This document shows positions 29,086 to 37,732 of a stretch of DNA of 64,000 nt, one piece after another. The position numbers and the translations under genes are program-made. The stretch is from NCBI RefSeq assembly GCF_004015795.1, contig NZ_ML137218.1:600048-664047 (forward strand). The letters run 5' to 3'. The first letter of the stretch is position 1. Every line of letters begins with the position of its first letter. Source of the stretch: Falsirhodobacter deserti (GTDB taxonomy: Bacteria > Pseudomonadota > Alphaproteobacteria > Rhodobacterales > Rhodobacteraceae). The notes below the pieces were generated by a model that was not told the origin of the DNA, searched no databases, and saw nothing but the letters and a program-made list of their open reading frames with translations.

Positions 29086-30429
29086 TCAGGCTTCCTTCTT
29101 CTTGGACAGGAACAGGTCCATCAGGCGGACGGCCATGCCGGGCTTGGTGACCTGACGGGCGCGGCCGATGGCCAGCGCTTCGGCGGGTACATCCTCGGTG
29201 ATGACACTGCCCGATCCGGTCATGGCGTCTCGGCCCACAGTCACGGGGGCCACCAGCATGGTGTTGGATCCGATGAAGGACCGGGGACCGATCTCGGTCC
29301 GGTGCTTGTTCACGCCGTCATAGTTGCAGGTGATGGTGCCGGCGCCGATGTTGGTCTTCTCACCCACATGGGCGTCGCCCAGATATGTCAGGTGGCCGAC
29401 CTTCACGCCTTCATCCAGCACCGAGTTCTTGATTTCCACGAAGTTGCCAACGTGAACATCCTCGGCCAGTTCGGCGCCGGGGCGCAGGCGGGCAAAGGGG
29501 CCAACCGTGGCTCCGCGCGAAATGTGGCACCCTTCCAGATGCGTGAAAGCCCGGATCTCCGCCCCGCTTTCGATGGTCACGCCCGGCCCGAACACCACGT
29601 TCGGCCCGATCAGCGCATCGCGCCCCACCACGGTGTCAAGCGCGAAGAAGACGGTTTCCGGCGCCGTCAGCGTCACGCCATTCTCCATCGCTTCGGCGCG
29701 GGCGCGGGTCTGGAAGGCGGCCTCGGCGGCTGCAAGCTCGGCCCGCGTGTTGATGCCCAGCGTTTCGGCTTCGTCGCAGGTCACGACACCGGCGGACAGG
29801 CCCCGCTGGCGGGCGATCTCCACCACATCCGTCAGGTAGAATTCGCCCGAGGCGTTTTCGTTGCCGATGGCGGCCACCAGGTCCAGAAGGACCGAAGCCT
29901 CGGCGCAGATGACACCGGAATTGCACAGGGTGATCGCCCGCTCGGCCTCCGAGGCGTCCTTGTACTCCACGATCCGTTCCAGCGTCTCGCCCTGCGTGAC
30001 AAGGCGGCCATAGCGGCCCGCGCCTGCATGTTCGAACCCGAGGACGACGACGGCGTGGCGGGACCGGGCAGCCTGCATCGCTTCCAGCGTTTCGTGACGG
30101 ATGAACGGGGTGTCGCCGTACAGCACGACGGCATCGCCCTTCTGCCCTTGAAGAAGCGGCGCGGCCTGCCGGACAGCGTGGCCCGTGCCAAGCTGTTCTT
30201 CCTGCAGAACGGTCTCCACCTCCGGGTCGAAGGTGCGGGCGGCTTTTTCCACCTGATCGGCCCCATGGCCGGTCACGATGATGGTGCGAACCGGATCCAG
30301 CATCCGCCCCGCCTGCATGGCGTGGTGAAGCAGCGGCGCACCACCCAGCGGGTGCAGCACCTTCGGCAGGTCCGAGTTCATGCGCGAGCCAAGCCCCGCC
30401 GCAAGGATGATGAGCGATGTGCCGGCCAT
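29086..30429 (-). CDS. glmU: Bifunctional UDP-GlcNAc pyrophosphorylase / GlcN-1-P acetyltransferase
   Basis: A 447-residue bifunctional enzyme: it acetylates glucosamine-1-phosphate and uridylates GlcNAc-1-phosphate to UDP-GlcNAc for peptidoglycan and lipopolysaccharide. N-terminal nucleotidyltransferase with AAGLGSRMNSDLPKVLH (about 9-25), QLGTGHAV and LYGDTPF; C-terminal left-handed beta-helix of hexapeptide repeats (about 250-430: GPNVVFGPGV, HVGNFVEIKN, ITCNYDGVNKH, FIGSNTMLVAPV). The ATG at 30429 has AGAGGA 4 nt upstream. It is first gene of the glmU-glmS-alkD-like operon and divergent from gph. Confidence 0.97.
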   Translation of the reverse strand: MAGTSLIILAAGLGSRMNSDLPKVLHPLGGAPLLHHAMQAGRMLDPVRTIIVTGHGADQVEKAARTFDPEVETVLQEEQLGTGHAVRQAAPLLQGQKGDAVVLYGDTPFIRHETLEAMQAARSRHAVVVLGFEHAGAGRYGRLVTQGETLERIVEYKDASEAERAITLCNSGVICAEASVLLDLVAAIGNENASGEFYLTDVVEIARQRGLSAGVVTCDEAETLGINTRAELAAAEAAFQTRARAEAMENGVTLTAPETVFFALDTVVGRDALIGPNVVFGPGVTIESGAEIRAFTHLEGCHISRGATVGPFARLRPGAELAEDVHVGNFVEIKNSVLDEGVKVGHLTYLGDAHVGEKTNIGAGTITCNYDGVNKHRTEIGPRSFIGSNTMLVAPVTVGRDAMTGSGSVITEDVPAEALAIGRARQVTKPGMAVRLMDLFLSKKKEA

Positions 30430-30521
30430 GTTGTCCTCTGGTCTTTGTATGCGGCAGGTTTTACCCCTTGGCGGGCCCACCGCAAGGGGCGGGCGGTCAC
30501 ACTGTCTTTCGGGAGGTTTCA

Positions 30522-31184
30522 ATGCGGACTGTGGTTTTCGATCTGGACGGAACGCTTGCGGACACTTCGGCGGACCTGATCGCCTCGGCCAATGAATGCT
30601 TCAGGGCGCTGGGCCACGGCGACCGGCTTGACGCAAATGATGCGGCAACGGCATTCCGGGGTGGTCGGGCCATGCTGCGCCTGGGGTTCGAGCGGGTGGG
30701 CATCGACTGGACCGAGGCCGATGTCGATACGCAATTCCCGCTGCTGCTGGAATATTACGGTCAGGCCATCGCGGTGCATACGAAGCTTTATCCAGGCGCG
30801 GCCGAGGCGGTGGAGGCGTTGCGCGCCAGCGGCTATGCCACGGCCATCTGCACCAACAAGCCCGAGGGGCTGGCCGAAACGCTGCTGGGCAAGCTGGGCA
30901 TCCGGCAGATGTTCGGGTCAATGATCGGGGCGGATACGCTCAGCACCCGCAAGCCGGATGCCGCCCCCTATGTGGAGGCGGTTCGGCGGGCAGGCGGGAC
31001 GGTCTCGCGCTCCATGCTGCTGGGGGATACGGAAACGGACCGTCTGACCGGCCATGCCGCCGGTATCCCTGTTGCCCTTGTCACTTTCGGCCCCGAAGGT
31101 GACGCCGTGCGGGCGCTGGAGCCGGAGGCGCTTCTGCATGGTTTCGCCGATCTTCCGGAGGTTGTGCGGCGGCTTGTCGGCTGA
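30522..31184 (+). CDS. gph: Phosphoglycolate phosphatase-like HAD hydrolase
   Basis: A 220-residue HAD-superfamily phosphatase. The nucleophile Asp is in VFDLDGTLADT (about 5-15), motif II in CTNKPEG (about 109), the Lys of motif III in STRKPDAAPY (about 145) and motif IV in LLGDTETD (about 166-173); the helical cap lies between. Resemblance is closest to phosphoglycolate phosphatase, which clears the 2-phosphoglycolate made by Rubisco or DNA repair, but the substrate cannot be fixed from motifs alone. The start follows GGGAGG. It is upstream of the nuo operon with a 208-bp gap that holds the likely nuo promoter. Confidence 0.88.
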   Translation: MRTVVFDLDGTLADTSADLIASANECFRALGHGDRLDANDAATAFRGGRAMLRLGFERVGIDWTEADVDTQFPLLLEYYGQAIAVHTKLYPGAAEAVEALRASGYATAICTNKPEGLAETLLGKLGIRQMFGSMIGADTLSTRKPDAAPYVEAVRRAGGTVSRSMLLGDTETDRLTGHAAGIPVALVTFGPEGDAVRALEPEALLHGFADLPEVVRRLVG

Positions 31185-31207
31185 TGATGCGACTCTGCGG
31201 TATGCAA

Positions 31208-31236
31208 TTGGACACTTAGGCATGCCGCGGTATATC
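31208..31236 (+). promoter_or_regulatory. Possible sigma-70 promoter of the nuo operon
   Basis: ttggac (31208-31213), a 17-base spacer, then tatatc (31231-31236): both near consensus with ideal spacing, about 150 bp upstream of nuoA. The -10 element sits inside an inverted repeat gccgcg-gtatat-cgcggc (31224-31241), which could be an operator. Prediction by eye only. Confidence 0.4.
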
Positions 31237-31392
31237 GCGGCCAAAAATATATTGGCAGCCACCCCTTCCGATCCCTTGTTTTGTTGACCATCTTCCGGTC
31301 ATGGCTTGGTTGACCGCTGAACCTTCCGCGGATACACGGGGGGGAGCAACTTTTCGCGCGTGCCAAATGGCCGCAGGCCGAAGGAGCCACTC

Positions 31393-31758
31393 GTGGACGG
31401 ACTTCTCCGAGAGTATTTCCCGCTTGTCGTGTTTCTTGCGATTACCGTGGCATTGGGCCTTGTCCTGATCCTTGCCGCGGCTGTTATCGCCGTTCGCAAT
31501 CCGGACCCTGAAAAGGTTTCGGCATATGAATGCGGCTTCAACGCATTCGATGATGCACGCATGAAGTTCGACGTGCGATTCTACCTAGTCTCCATCCTGT
31601 TCATCATCTTCGACCTGGAGGTCGCCTTCCTGTTCCCTTGGGCGGTGGCATTCGGGGATTTGTCGATGGTGGCGTTCTGGTCGATGATGGCATTCCTTGG
31701 GGTGCTGTTCGTCGGCTTCATCTATGAATGGAAGAAGGGGGCCTTGGAATGGGCGTGA
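31393..31758 (+). CDS. nuoA: NADH-quinone oxidoreductase subunit A
   Basis: A 121-residue membrane subunit of complex I with three helices (about 9-30, 62-85 and 90-112). The conserved loop between helices 1 and 2 contains [22 protein letters not shown], here noted only by its key Cys and acidic residues (about 44-66), the part that helps line the quinone channel and moves during turnover. The GTG at 31393 was chosen because AAGGAG lies 6 nt upstream; an in-frame ATG-less extension exists but has no site. It is first in the nuo run and overlaps nuoB by 10 bp. Confidence 0.95.
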   Translation: MDGLLREYFPLVVFLAITVALGLVLILAAAVIAVRNPDPEKVSAYECGFNAFDDARMKFDVRFYLVSILFIIFDLEVAFLFPWAVAFGDLSMVAFWSMMAFLGVLFVGFIYEWKKGALEWA

Positions 31759-32282
31759 GCACTTCGGCCAATACCGCGGGCGGCGACAACGAGGTCGCGA
31801 CGCAAACCCTCAATGCGCAGCTGCAGGACAAGGGTTTCCTGCTGACCTCGACCGAGGATGTGATCAACTGGGCGCGCACCGGCTCGCTCCACTGGATGAC
31901 GTTCGGTCTGGCCTGCTGCGCGGTGGAGATGATGCACACCTCCATGCCCCGCTATGACGTGGAACGGTTCGGCATCGCGCCGCGTGCCAGCCCGCGCCAG
32001 TCGGACCTGATGATCGTGGCCGGCACGCTGACCAACAAGATGGCGCCCGCGCTGCGCAAGGTTTATGACCAGATGCCCGAGCCGCGGTATGTCATCTCCA
32101 TGGGCAGCTGCGCCAATGGCGGCGGTTATTATCACTACAGCTATTCGGTGGTGCGCGGCGTTGACCGCATCGTGCCAGTCGATATTTACGTGCCCGGCTG
32201 CCCGCCTACGGCGGAGGCGCTGCTTTACGGAATTCTCCAGCTGCAGCGCAAGATCCGCCGGACCGGCACCCTGACGCGCTGA
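31749..32282 (+). CDS. nuoB: NADH-quinone oxidoreductase subunit B
   Basis: A 177-residue peripheral-arm subunit holding the terminal [4Fe-4S] cluster N2, which passes electrons to quinone. Ligands are the adjacent Cys pair in [10 protein letters not shown] (about 54-55), the Cys in [10 protein letters not shown] (about 119) and the Cys in [11 protein letters not shown] (about 149). The N-terminal 35 residues are a variable lead-in. It overlaps nuoA by 10 bp and lies 12 bp before nuoC. Confidence 0.97.
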   Translation: MGVSTSANTAGGDNEVATQTLNAQLQDKGFLLTSTEDVINWARTGSLHWMTFGLACCAVEMMHTSMPRYDVERFGIAPRASPRQSDLMIVAGTLTNKMAPALRKVYDQMPEPRYVISMGSCANGGGYYHYSYSVVRGVDRIVPVDIYVPGCPPTAEALLYGILQLQRKIRRTGTLTR

Positions 32283-32294
32283 GGAGGAGCCACG

Positions 32295-32897
32295 ATGACC
32301 GAAGCCCTCGACGAACTTGCTCTGATGATCGAAAGCCGCGTGCAGAAGCTGGTCCTTGACCGGACGACAGCCCATGACGAATTGACACTGCATGCGGCGC
32401 CCGACGGGATCGTGCGTCTGGCCGAGGTTCTGAAGACCGATCCTGCTTGCCGGTTCGGCACGCTGGTTGACATCACCGCCGTGGATTATCCACAGCGCGA
32501 GAAGCGGTTCGACGTGGTTTATCATTTCCTGTCGATGCACCAGAACCAGCGCATCCGCGTGAAGGTCGCCATCGACGAGGAGGAGATGATGCCCTCGCTC
32601 ACCTCCGTCTACCCCTCGGCCAACTGGTACGAGCGGGAGGTGTTCGACATGTTCGGCATCCTCTTCTCGGGGCATCCGGACCTGCGGCGGCTGTTGACCG
32701 ATTACGGCTTCCGCGGCCATCCGCTGCGCAAGGACTTCCCGACCACCGGATATACCGAAGTCCGTTACGACGAGGCGCAAAAGCGCGTCGTATACGAGCC
32801 TGTGAAGCTGACGCAGGAATACCGCCTGTTCGACTTCATGAGCCCTTGGGAAGGGGCCGATTACATCCTTCCGGGTGATGACAAGGCGAAGACGTGA
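32295..32897 (+). CDS. nuoC: NADH-quinone oxidoreductase subunit C
   Basis: A 200-residue 30-kDa-type subunit of the connecting module. The family signature is [26 protein letters not shown], given here only by its ends (about 110-135), followed by HPLRKDFP. It is separate from NuoD, as in most alphaproteobacteria (they are fused in E. coli). SD GAGGAG precedes the ATG by 6 nt. Its stop overlaps the GTG of the sulfotransferase gene (GTGA), so translation is coupled. Confidence 0.96.
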   Translation: MTEALDELALMIESRVQKLVLDRTTAHDELTLHAAPDGIVRLAEVLKTDPACRFGTLVDITAVDYPQREKRFDVVYHFLSMHQNQRIRVKVAIDEEEMMPSLTSVYPSANWYEREVFDMFGILFSGHPDLRRLLTDYGFRGHPLRKDFPTTGYTEVRYDEAQKRVVYEPVKLTQEYRLFDFMSPWEGADYILPGDDKAKT

Positions 32898-33727
32898 CGC
32901 GCGAACCGACGATACTTCTGGGTGTGGGAGCGACGAAAGCCGGGACGACCTGGCTGTTCGATCAATTGTCGCGCCACCCGCAGTGCCATCTGCGCGGCAT
33001 CAAGGAGTTGCATTACTTCAACACCTTCGTGCAGGGCACGTGGAACCGGCGCCTTCTTGCGCTGGAACAGTCTGCAATGCGTGCGCCGGAACGGATGCTG
33101 GCCGACATGGCCGACTGGGCCGAAATCCTGCGCCTGCGACGGCTGAGCCTGCGGTCATATCTTGGGTATCTGACCAAGGGGCGGGGCGACCGGCCGGTGG
33201 TGGGCGATATCACGCCCGCCTATGGCCTGCTCCCCGCGCGCATCCTGTCGCGCATCCAGCAGCTGGGGGATGTGCGCGTCCTTTATCTTCTGCGCGATCC
33301 GGTCGATCGGCTGTGGAGCCAGGTGCGCATGGATGCCCGCCGCGCCGCAGGCCGTGACGGGGACATCACGCAGCATCTGCGCGACGCCTTCGCCCGTGCC
33401 CTGAAGGGCGAGGGGCCGGCATGGCTGCGCAGCGATTATCGCGGCACCCTGAACCGGCTGGATGCGGCCGTGGCACCGGGCCGCCTGCTGGTCGGCTTCT
33501 ATGAAACGCTGATGACGGCCGGGGGTCTTGGCCGGGTGACCGATTTTCTGGGCATCGACCGGCACACCGCGCAGTTCGACAAGCGCGTGCATGGCGGGAT
33601 CGACATGCCGCTGAACGAAGAAGACCGCGCCCGCGCCGTGCAGGTTCTTCGTCCGCAATACGATTATGTGGCCCGTCGCATGGGGGATCTTCCCCCACGG
33701 TGGCAGGCGGCGATGGCAGGAGTGTAG
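32894..33727 (+). CDS. Sulfotransferase family protein inside the nuo operon
   Basis: A 277-residue cytosolic P-loop sulfotransferase. The 5'-phosphosulfate loop is [14 protein letters not shown] (about 12-25, key Lys, Gly, Thr, Thr), and the 3'-phosphate motif is [11 protein letters not shown] (about 134-144) with the conserved Arg and Ser. It should move sulfate from PAPS to a hydroxyl or amine of an unknown acceptor. It starts with GTG overlapping the nuoC stop and ends 4 bp before the nuoD ATG, so it is fully embedded in complex I expression. No PAPS-synthesis or glycan genes are near. Base composition looks like its neighbours, giving no sign of recent transfer. Confidence 0.9.
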   Translation: MTREPTILLGVGATKAGTTWLFDQLSRHPQCHLRGIKELHYFNTFVQGTWNRRLLALEQSAMRAPERMLADMADWAEILRLRRLSLRSYLGYLTKGRGDRPVVGDITPAYGLLPARILSRIQQLGDVRVLYLLRDPVDRLWSQVRMDARRAAGRDGDITQHLRDAFARALKGEGPAWLRSDYRGTLNRLDAAVAPGRLLVGFYETLMTAGGLGRVTDFLGIDRHTAQFDKRVHGGIDMPLNEEDRARAVQVLRPQYDYVARRMGDLPPRWQAAMAGV

Positions 33728-33731
33728 GCTC

Positions 33732-34949
33732 ATGGACGGTGGCAACGACATTCGGGGCGACGGCCTGACGGCGGAACAGAAGATCCGCAACTTCAACCTC
33801 AACTTCGGTCCGCAGCACCCTGCGGCCCACGGCGTGCTGCGCCTTGTGCTGGAGCTTGACGGTGAGATCGTGGAACGCTGCGATCCGCATGTCGGGCTGC
33901 TGCATCGCGGCACCGAAAAGCTGATGGAAAGCCGCACCTACCTTCAGAACCTGCCCTATTTCGACCGGCTGGATTATGTCGCGCCCATAAATCAGGAACA
34001 TGCGTGGTGTCTGGCGATCGAAAAGCTGACGGGGACGCAAGTTCCGCGCCGCGCATCGCTGATCCGCGTTCTTTACGCCGAGATCGGTCGCCTTCTGAAC
34101 CACCTGATGAACGTCACGACCAACGCGATGGACGTGGGTGCGCTGACCCCGCCGCTTTGGGGCTTCACCGCCCGCGAAGAGCTGATGGGCTTTTACGAGC
34201 GGGCCTCGGGCGCGCGGCTGCATGCGGCCTATTTCCGGCCCGGCGGCGTGCACCAGGATCTTCCGCCGAAGCTGATCGACGACATCGAGGCGTGGTGCGA
34301 GACGTTCCCCACGCTTCTGGATGCGCTGTCGGACCTGCTGGTGGAAAACCGCGTCTTCAAGCAGCGGACCGTGGATATCTGCGTGATCAGCCAGCAGGAA
34401 GTGATCGACTGGTCGATGTCGGGCGTCATGGCGCGCGGTTCGGGGCTTGCATGGGACCTGCGCCGTTCGCAGCCCTATGAATGCTATGACGAATTCGACT
34501 TCCAGATTCCGGTCGGCACCAAGGGCGACTGTTACGACCGCTTCCTGTGCCGCATGGCCGAGATGCGCGAGTCGATGAAGATCATGCAGCAATGCTGCAG
34601 GAAGCTGCGTGAAACGCCCGGCGATGTGCTGGCGCGCGGCAAGATTACCCCGCCGAAGCGGGCGGAGATGAAGCGCTCGATGGAGGCGCTAATCCACCAC
34701 TTCAAGCTTTATACCGAAGGCTTCCACGTACCCGAGGGTGAGGTTTACTGCGCGGTGGAGGCCCCCAAGGGTGAGTTTGGCGTGTATCTGGTGGCCGACG
34801 GGACGAACAAGCCCTACCGCTGCAAGATCCGTGCGCCGGGCTTCCCGCATCTTCAGGCGATGGATCACGTCTCGCGCGGGCACCAGCTTGCCGATGTATC
34901 CGCCATCATCGCCACCATGGATATCGTTTTCGGAGAGGTGGATCGCTGA
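33732..34949 (+). CDS. nuoD: NADH-quinone oxidoreductase subunit D
   Basis: A 405-residue 49-kDa-type subunit that forms the quinone pocket with NuoB. Family signs are [14 protein letters not shown] (about 28-41), the [16 protein letters not shown] block, [10 protein letters not shown] (Tyr near the quinone head group) and the C-terminal [19 protein letters not shown] tail. The ATG at 33732 lies 4 bp after the sulfotransferase stop and follows caggagtg (GGAG). Its stop overlaps the nuoE ATG (TGATG). Confidence 0.97.
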   Translation: MDGGNDIRGDGLTAEQKIRNFNLNFGPQHPAAHGVLRLVLELDGEIVERCDPHVGLLHRGTEKLMESRTYLQNLPYFDRLDYVAPINQEHAWCLAIEKLTGTQVPRRASLIRVLYAEIGRLLNHLMNVTTNAMDVGALTPPLWGFTAREELMGFYERASGARLHAAYFRPGGVHQDLPPKLIDDIEAWCETFPTLLDALSDLLVENRVFKQRTVDICVISQQEVIDWSMSGVMARGSGLAWDLRRSQPYECYDEFDFQIPVGTKGDCYDRFLCRMAEMRESMKIMQQCCRKLRETPGDVLARGKITPPKRAEMKRSMEALIHHFKLYTEGFHVPEGEVYCAVEAPKGEFGVYLVADGTNKPYRCKIRAPGFPHLQAMDHVSRGHQLADVSAIIATMDIVFGEVDR

Positions 34950-35860
34950 TGCTGCGCCGTCTGCACCATGACCAGCCCGCAAGTTTCGCCTTTACGCCGG
35001 CAAACCTGAAATGGGCACGCGGTCAGATGACCAAGTACCCCGAGGGCCGTCAGGCCTCGGCGATCATTCCGCTGCTGTTCCGTGCACAGGAACAGGAAGG
35101 CTGGCTGACCCGCGCCGCGATCGAATACGTGGCCGATCTGCTGGACATGCCGCGCATCCGCGCGCTGGAGGTCGCGACCTTCTATTTCATGTTCCAGCTT
35201 TCACCGGTGGGCAGTGTCGCGCATATCCAGATCTGCGGCACGACGACCTGCATGATCTGCGGTGCGGAAGACCTGATTGCCGTGTGCCGCGAACTGATCG
35301 CGCCGAACCCGCACCAGGTTTCGGCCGATGGCCGCTTTTCGTGGGAAGAGGTGGAGTGCCTTGGGGCCTGCACCAACGCACCGATGGCACAGATCGGCAA
35401 GGACAACTATGAAGACCTGACGCCGGACGTCCTGCGCGATCTGATCGGTCGCTTTGCCGCCGGCGAAGTGCCGCGTCCCGGCCCGCAGAACGGCCGCTTC
35501 GGTGCCGAGGCGAAGGGCGGCCCGACCGCGCTGACCGAAGGGCTGGAAGATCGCGCCGAATTCAACTTCTCGGTCCAGCGGGCGCTGGATCTGGGCGACA
35601 CGATCAAGCGCATCGACGGAACGGAAGTGCCGCTGCGCACCCCGTGGAACCCGCAGGCAGAGATTGACGAAACGCCGCATCAGCCCGAACCGGAGCCCGG
35701 TCACGATCACCCGATCGACAGCACCGGCATCACGACGGAAGAAGCACCCGTGAAATCTGCGGCCCGCATGCCCGATCGTGGAACCGCCCCCGGCGGCACC
35801 GCGACGGCAGAGCCGGGCCAGCAGGTGAACGAGGACGGCCCGCAGGATGAGGCGAAGTGA
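34949..35860 (+). CDS. nuoE: NADH-quinone oxidoreductase subunit E with long acidic tail
   Basis: A 303-residue 24-kDa-type subunit with the off-pathway [2Fe-2S] cluster N1a. The first 170 residues are the core: a helical part ([16 protein letters not shown]) and a thioredoxin-like domain with ligands in [14 protein letters not shown] (Cys about 93 and 98) and [10 protein letters not shown] (Cys about 134 and 138). The remaining 130 residues are a low-complexity extension rich in Pro, Glu, Asp and His ([12 protein letters not shown]). The E. coli subunit has 166 residues; long tails are known in Rhodobacter NuoE, but their role is unclear. It overlaps both neighbours. Confidence 0.96.
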   Translation: MLRRLHHDQPASFAFTPANLKWARGQMTKYPEGRQASAIIPLLFRAQEQEGWLTRAAIEYVADLLDMPRIRALEVATFYFMFQLSPVGSVAHIQICGTTTCMICGAEDLIAVCRELIAPNPHQVSADGRFSWEEVECLGACTNAPMAQIGKDNYEDLTPDVLRDLIGRFAAGEVPRPGPQNGRFGAEAKGGPTALTEGLEDRAEFNFSVQRALDLGDTIKRIDGTEVPLRTPWNPQAEIDETPHQPEPEPGHDHPIDSTGITTEEAPVKSAARMPDRGTAPGGTATAEPGQQVNEDGPQDEAK

Positions 35861-36078
35861 TGGACGAAGGATCGCGCCATACCGAAGACATGGCCTCGCG
35901 GCGCGCGGCCCTGATCTTTGCGGGCACGGCGCTGTCCTGGTTGCTGGTGCAATGGGCGGGGCGCGCCTATGGCTGGTCGCCGCTGTTTTTGCTGGTATTC
36001 GACGTGCTGGCGCTGGCCGGGTTCGTCTGGGGGGCGGTCTTGACCGTCCGCATCTGGCGCAAGCGCCGGAAGGAGTGA
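35860..36078 (+). CDS. Small two-helix membrane protein between nuoE and nuoF (DUF5337-like)
   Basis: A 72-residue protein with two predicted membrane helices (about 15-32 and 40-62) and a basic tail RIWRKRRKE. The start ATG overlaps the nuoE stop (TGATG), and the gene ends 4 bp before nuoF. Small reading frames at this place are known in alphaproteobacterial complex I operons (the 'URFs' of Rhodobacter and Paracoccus); I believe the family is DUF5337, but this needs a profile search. Function is unknown; an assembly or stabilising role is only a guess from position. Confidence 0.75.
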   Translation: MDEGSRHTEDMASRRAALIFAGTALSWLLVQWAGRAYGWSPLFLLVFDVLALAGFVWGAVLTVRIWRKRRKE

Positions 36079-36082
36079 GAAG

Positions 36083-37378
36083 ATGTTGAAAGATCAGGAC
36101 CGGATCTTCCAGAATATCTATGGCATGCACGACCGCACGCTTGCGGGCGCGCAGAAGCGCGGCCTGTGGGACAACACGGCCGGCATCCTTGCCAACGGGC
36201 GTGACTGGATCATCGATCAGGTGAAAGCCTCGGGCCTGCGCGGCCGGGGCGGGGCGGGCTTTCCCACGGGCCTGAAATGGTCGTTCATGCCCAAGCAGTC
36301 GGACGGCCGTCCGTCCTATCTGGTGGTGAATGCCGACGAATCCGAACCCGCGACCTGCAAGGACCGCGAGATCATGCGCCACGATCCCCACCATCTGGTG
36401 GAAGGGTGCCTGATCGCGGGCTTCGCGATGGGCGCCGCGGCGGCCTATATCTATATCCGCGGCGAATATATCCGTGAAAAGGAAAGCCTGCAGCGCGCCA
36501 TCGACGAGGCGTATGATGCAGGTTTCCTTGGCAAGAACGCCTGCAAGTCGGGCTATGACTTCGACGTTTACCTGCATCACGGGGCGGGTGCCTATATCTG
36601 CGGCGAGGAAACGGCCCTGCTTGAAAGCCTTGAAGGCAAGAAGGGGATGCCGCGGATGAAGCCCCCGTTCCCGGCGGGCGCGGGCCTTTATGGCTGCCCG
36701 ACCACGGTGAACAACGTCGAATCGATCTCGGTCGTGCCGACGATCCTGCGGCGCGGGGCCGACTGGTATTCCTCTTTTGGGCGCCCCAACAACACGGGCG
36801 TGAAGCTGTTCGCCATGACGGGCCACGTCAACACGCCCTGCGTGGTGGAAGAAGCCATGTCGATCCCCATGCGCGAACTGATCGAGCGTCATGGCGGCGG
36901 CGTGCGCGGCGGCTGGAAGAACCTGAAGGCAGTCATCCCCGGCGGCGCAAGCTGCCCCATCCTGCCGGCCCATCTGTGCGAGGATGCGCTGATGGATTAC
37001 GACTGGATGCGCGAGAACCGCTCCTCCTTCGGGACGGCCTGCATGATCGTGATGGACAAGGACACCGACGTCATCAAGGCGATCTGGCGGTTGTCGAAGT
37101 TCTTCAAGCATGAGAGCTGCGGCCAGTGCACGCCATGCCGCGAAGGCACCGGCTGGATGATGCGCGTGATGGACCGTCTGGTGCGCGGAGAGGCCGAGGT
37201 CGAGGAGATCGACATGCTGATCAACGTCACCAAGCAGATCGAAGGCCACACGATCTGCGCCCTTGGTGACGCGGCGGCATGGCCGATCCAGGGCCTTGTG
37301 CGTCACTTCCGGGAAGAGATCGAGGATCGCATCAAGGCCAAGCGCACGGGCCGCACGGGAGCCTTGGCGGCGGAATGA
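36083..37378 (+). CDS. nuoF: NADH-quinone oxidoreductase subunit F
   Basis: A 431-residue 51-kDa-type subunit that binds NADH and FMN and carries cluster N3. FMN/NADH loop [16 protein letters not shown] (about 52-67), [13 protein letters not shown] (about 83-95), [13 protein letters not shown] (about 170-182) and the [4Fe-4S] ligands [12 protein letters not shown] (Cys about 346, 349, 352) with a distant Cys in HTICALGDA (about 392). The start has AAGGAG upstream. Its stop overlaps the next gene by ATGA. Confidence 0.97.
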   Translation: MLKDQDRIFQNIYGMHDRTLAGAQKRGLWDNTAGILANGRDWIIDQVKASGLRGRGGAGFPTGLKWSFMPKQSDGRPSYLVVNADESEPATCKDREIMRHDPHHLVEGCLIAGFAMGAAAAYIYIRGEYIREKESLQRAIDEAYDAGFLGKNACKSGYDFDVYLHHGAGAYICGEETALLESLEGKKGMPRMKPPFPAGAGLYGCPTTVNNVESISVVPTILRRGADWYSSFGRPNNTGVKLFAMTGHVNTPCVVEEAMSIPMRELIERHGGGVRGGWKNLKAVIPGGASCPILPAHLCEDALMDYDWMRENRSSFGTACMIVMDKDTDVIKAIWRLSKFFKHESCGQCTPCREGTGWMMRVMDRLVRGEAEVEEIDMLINVTKQIEGHTICALGDAAAWPIQGLVRHFREEIEDRIKAKRTGRTGALAAE

Positions 37379-37707
37379 AGGCGCTTGGCATCATAGCTTT
37401 GTTGGCATTGGCAGGATGTGCGGAGCAGGCCGAACGGCCGCCCGCGCCCACCATGCAGGACGGCAGCTTCGTGTCCGTCCTGCAGCCGGCGGGTATCGGC
37501 AGCACCATTACCGGCAAGGGCGTCGTGCCCGTCACCGGGATGACAATGGCCATTTACAACCCGGCGAACCCGCTGGGCTATGATGACGGCAAGCTGGCCA
37601 AGGACGTGGCGGCGCGGGCCTGTGCCAACCGGATGCTGCGCTTCAACCCCGATGTCATCGGGCGGTACGAGGCCCCGAACTGGGTGTTCGAGGGGGCCTG
37701 TAGATGA
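37375..37707 (+). CDS. Small lipoprotein between nuoF and nuoG
   Basis: A 110-residue protein with a signal peptide and lipobox LAGC (Cys about 15), hence probably membrane-anchored on the periplasmic side. The mature part has [17 protein letters not shown] and a C-terminal helical [11 protein letters not shown] ending in GACR, so two Cys besides the lipid-bearing one. The ATG overlaps the nuoF stop (ATGA); nuoG begins 25 bp later with its own strong binding site. No family recognised. A complex I operon has no obvious need for a periplasmic lipoprotein, as NuoF and NuoG are cytoplasmic. Compare the similarly placed lipoprotein after nuoG. Confidence 0.75.
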   Translation: MKALGIIALLALAGCAEQAERPPAPTMQDGSFVSVLQPAGIGSTITGKGVVPVTGMTMAIYNPANPLGYDDGKLAKDVAARACANRMLRFNPDVIGRYEAPNWVFEGACR

Positions 37708-37732
37708 GAGTTTTTGCCGGGGAGGACCCCAG

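Noticed and set aside
27274-29300. glmS ribozyme/riboswitch upstream of glmS
   Set aside because: glmU ends 3 bp before glmS, leaving no leader; the ribozyme is confined to Gram-positive lineages.
28021-30579. 852-codon plus-strand frame opposite glmS and glmU
   Set aside because: Two unmistakable genes occupy the other strand; the frame is open only because of GC-rich third positions.
35201-37306. 701-codon minus-strand frame opposite nuoE and nuoF
   Set aside because: Shadow of conserved Fe-S subunit genes; no start signal or family similarity.
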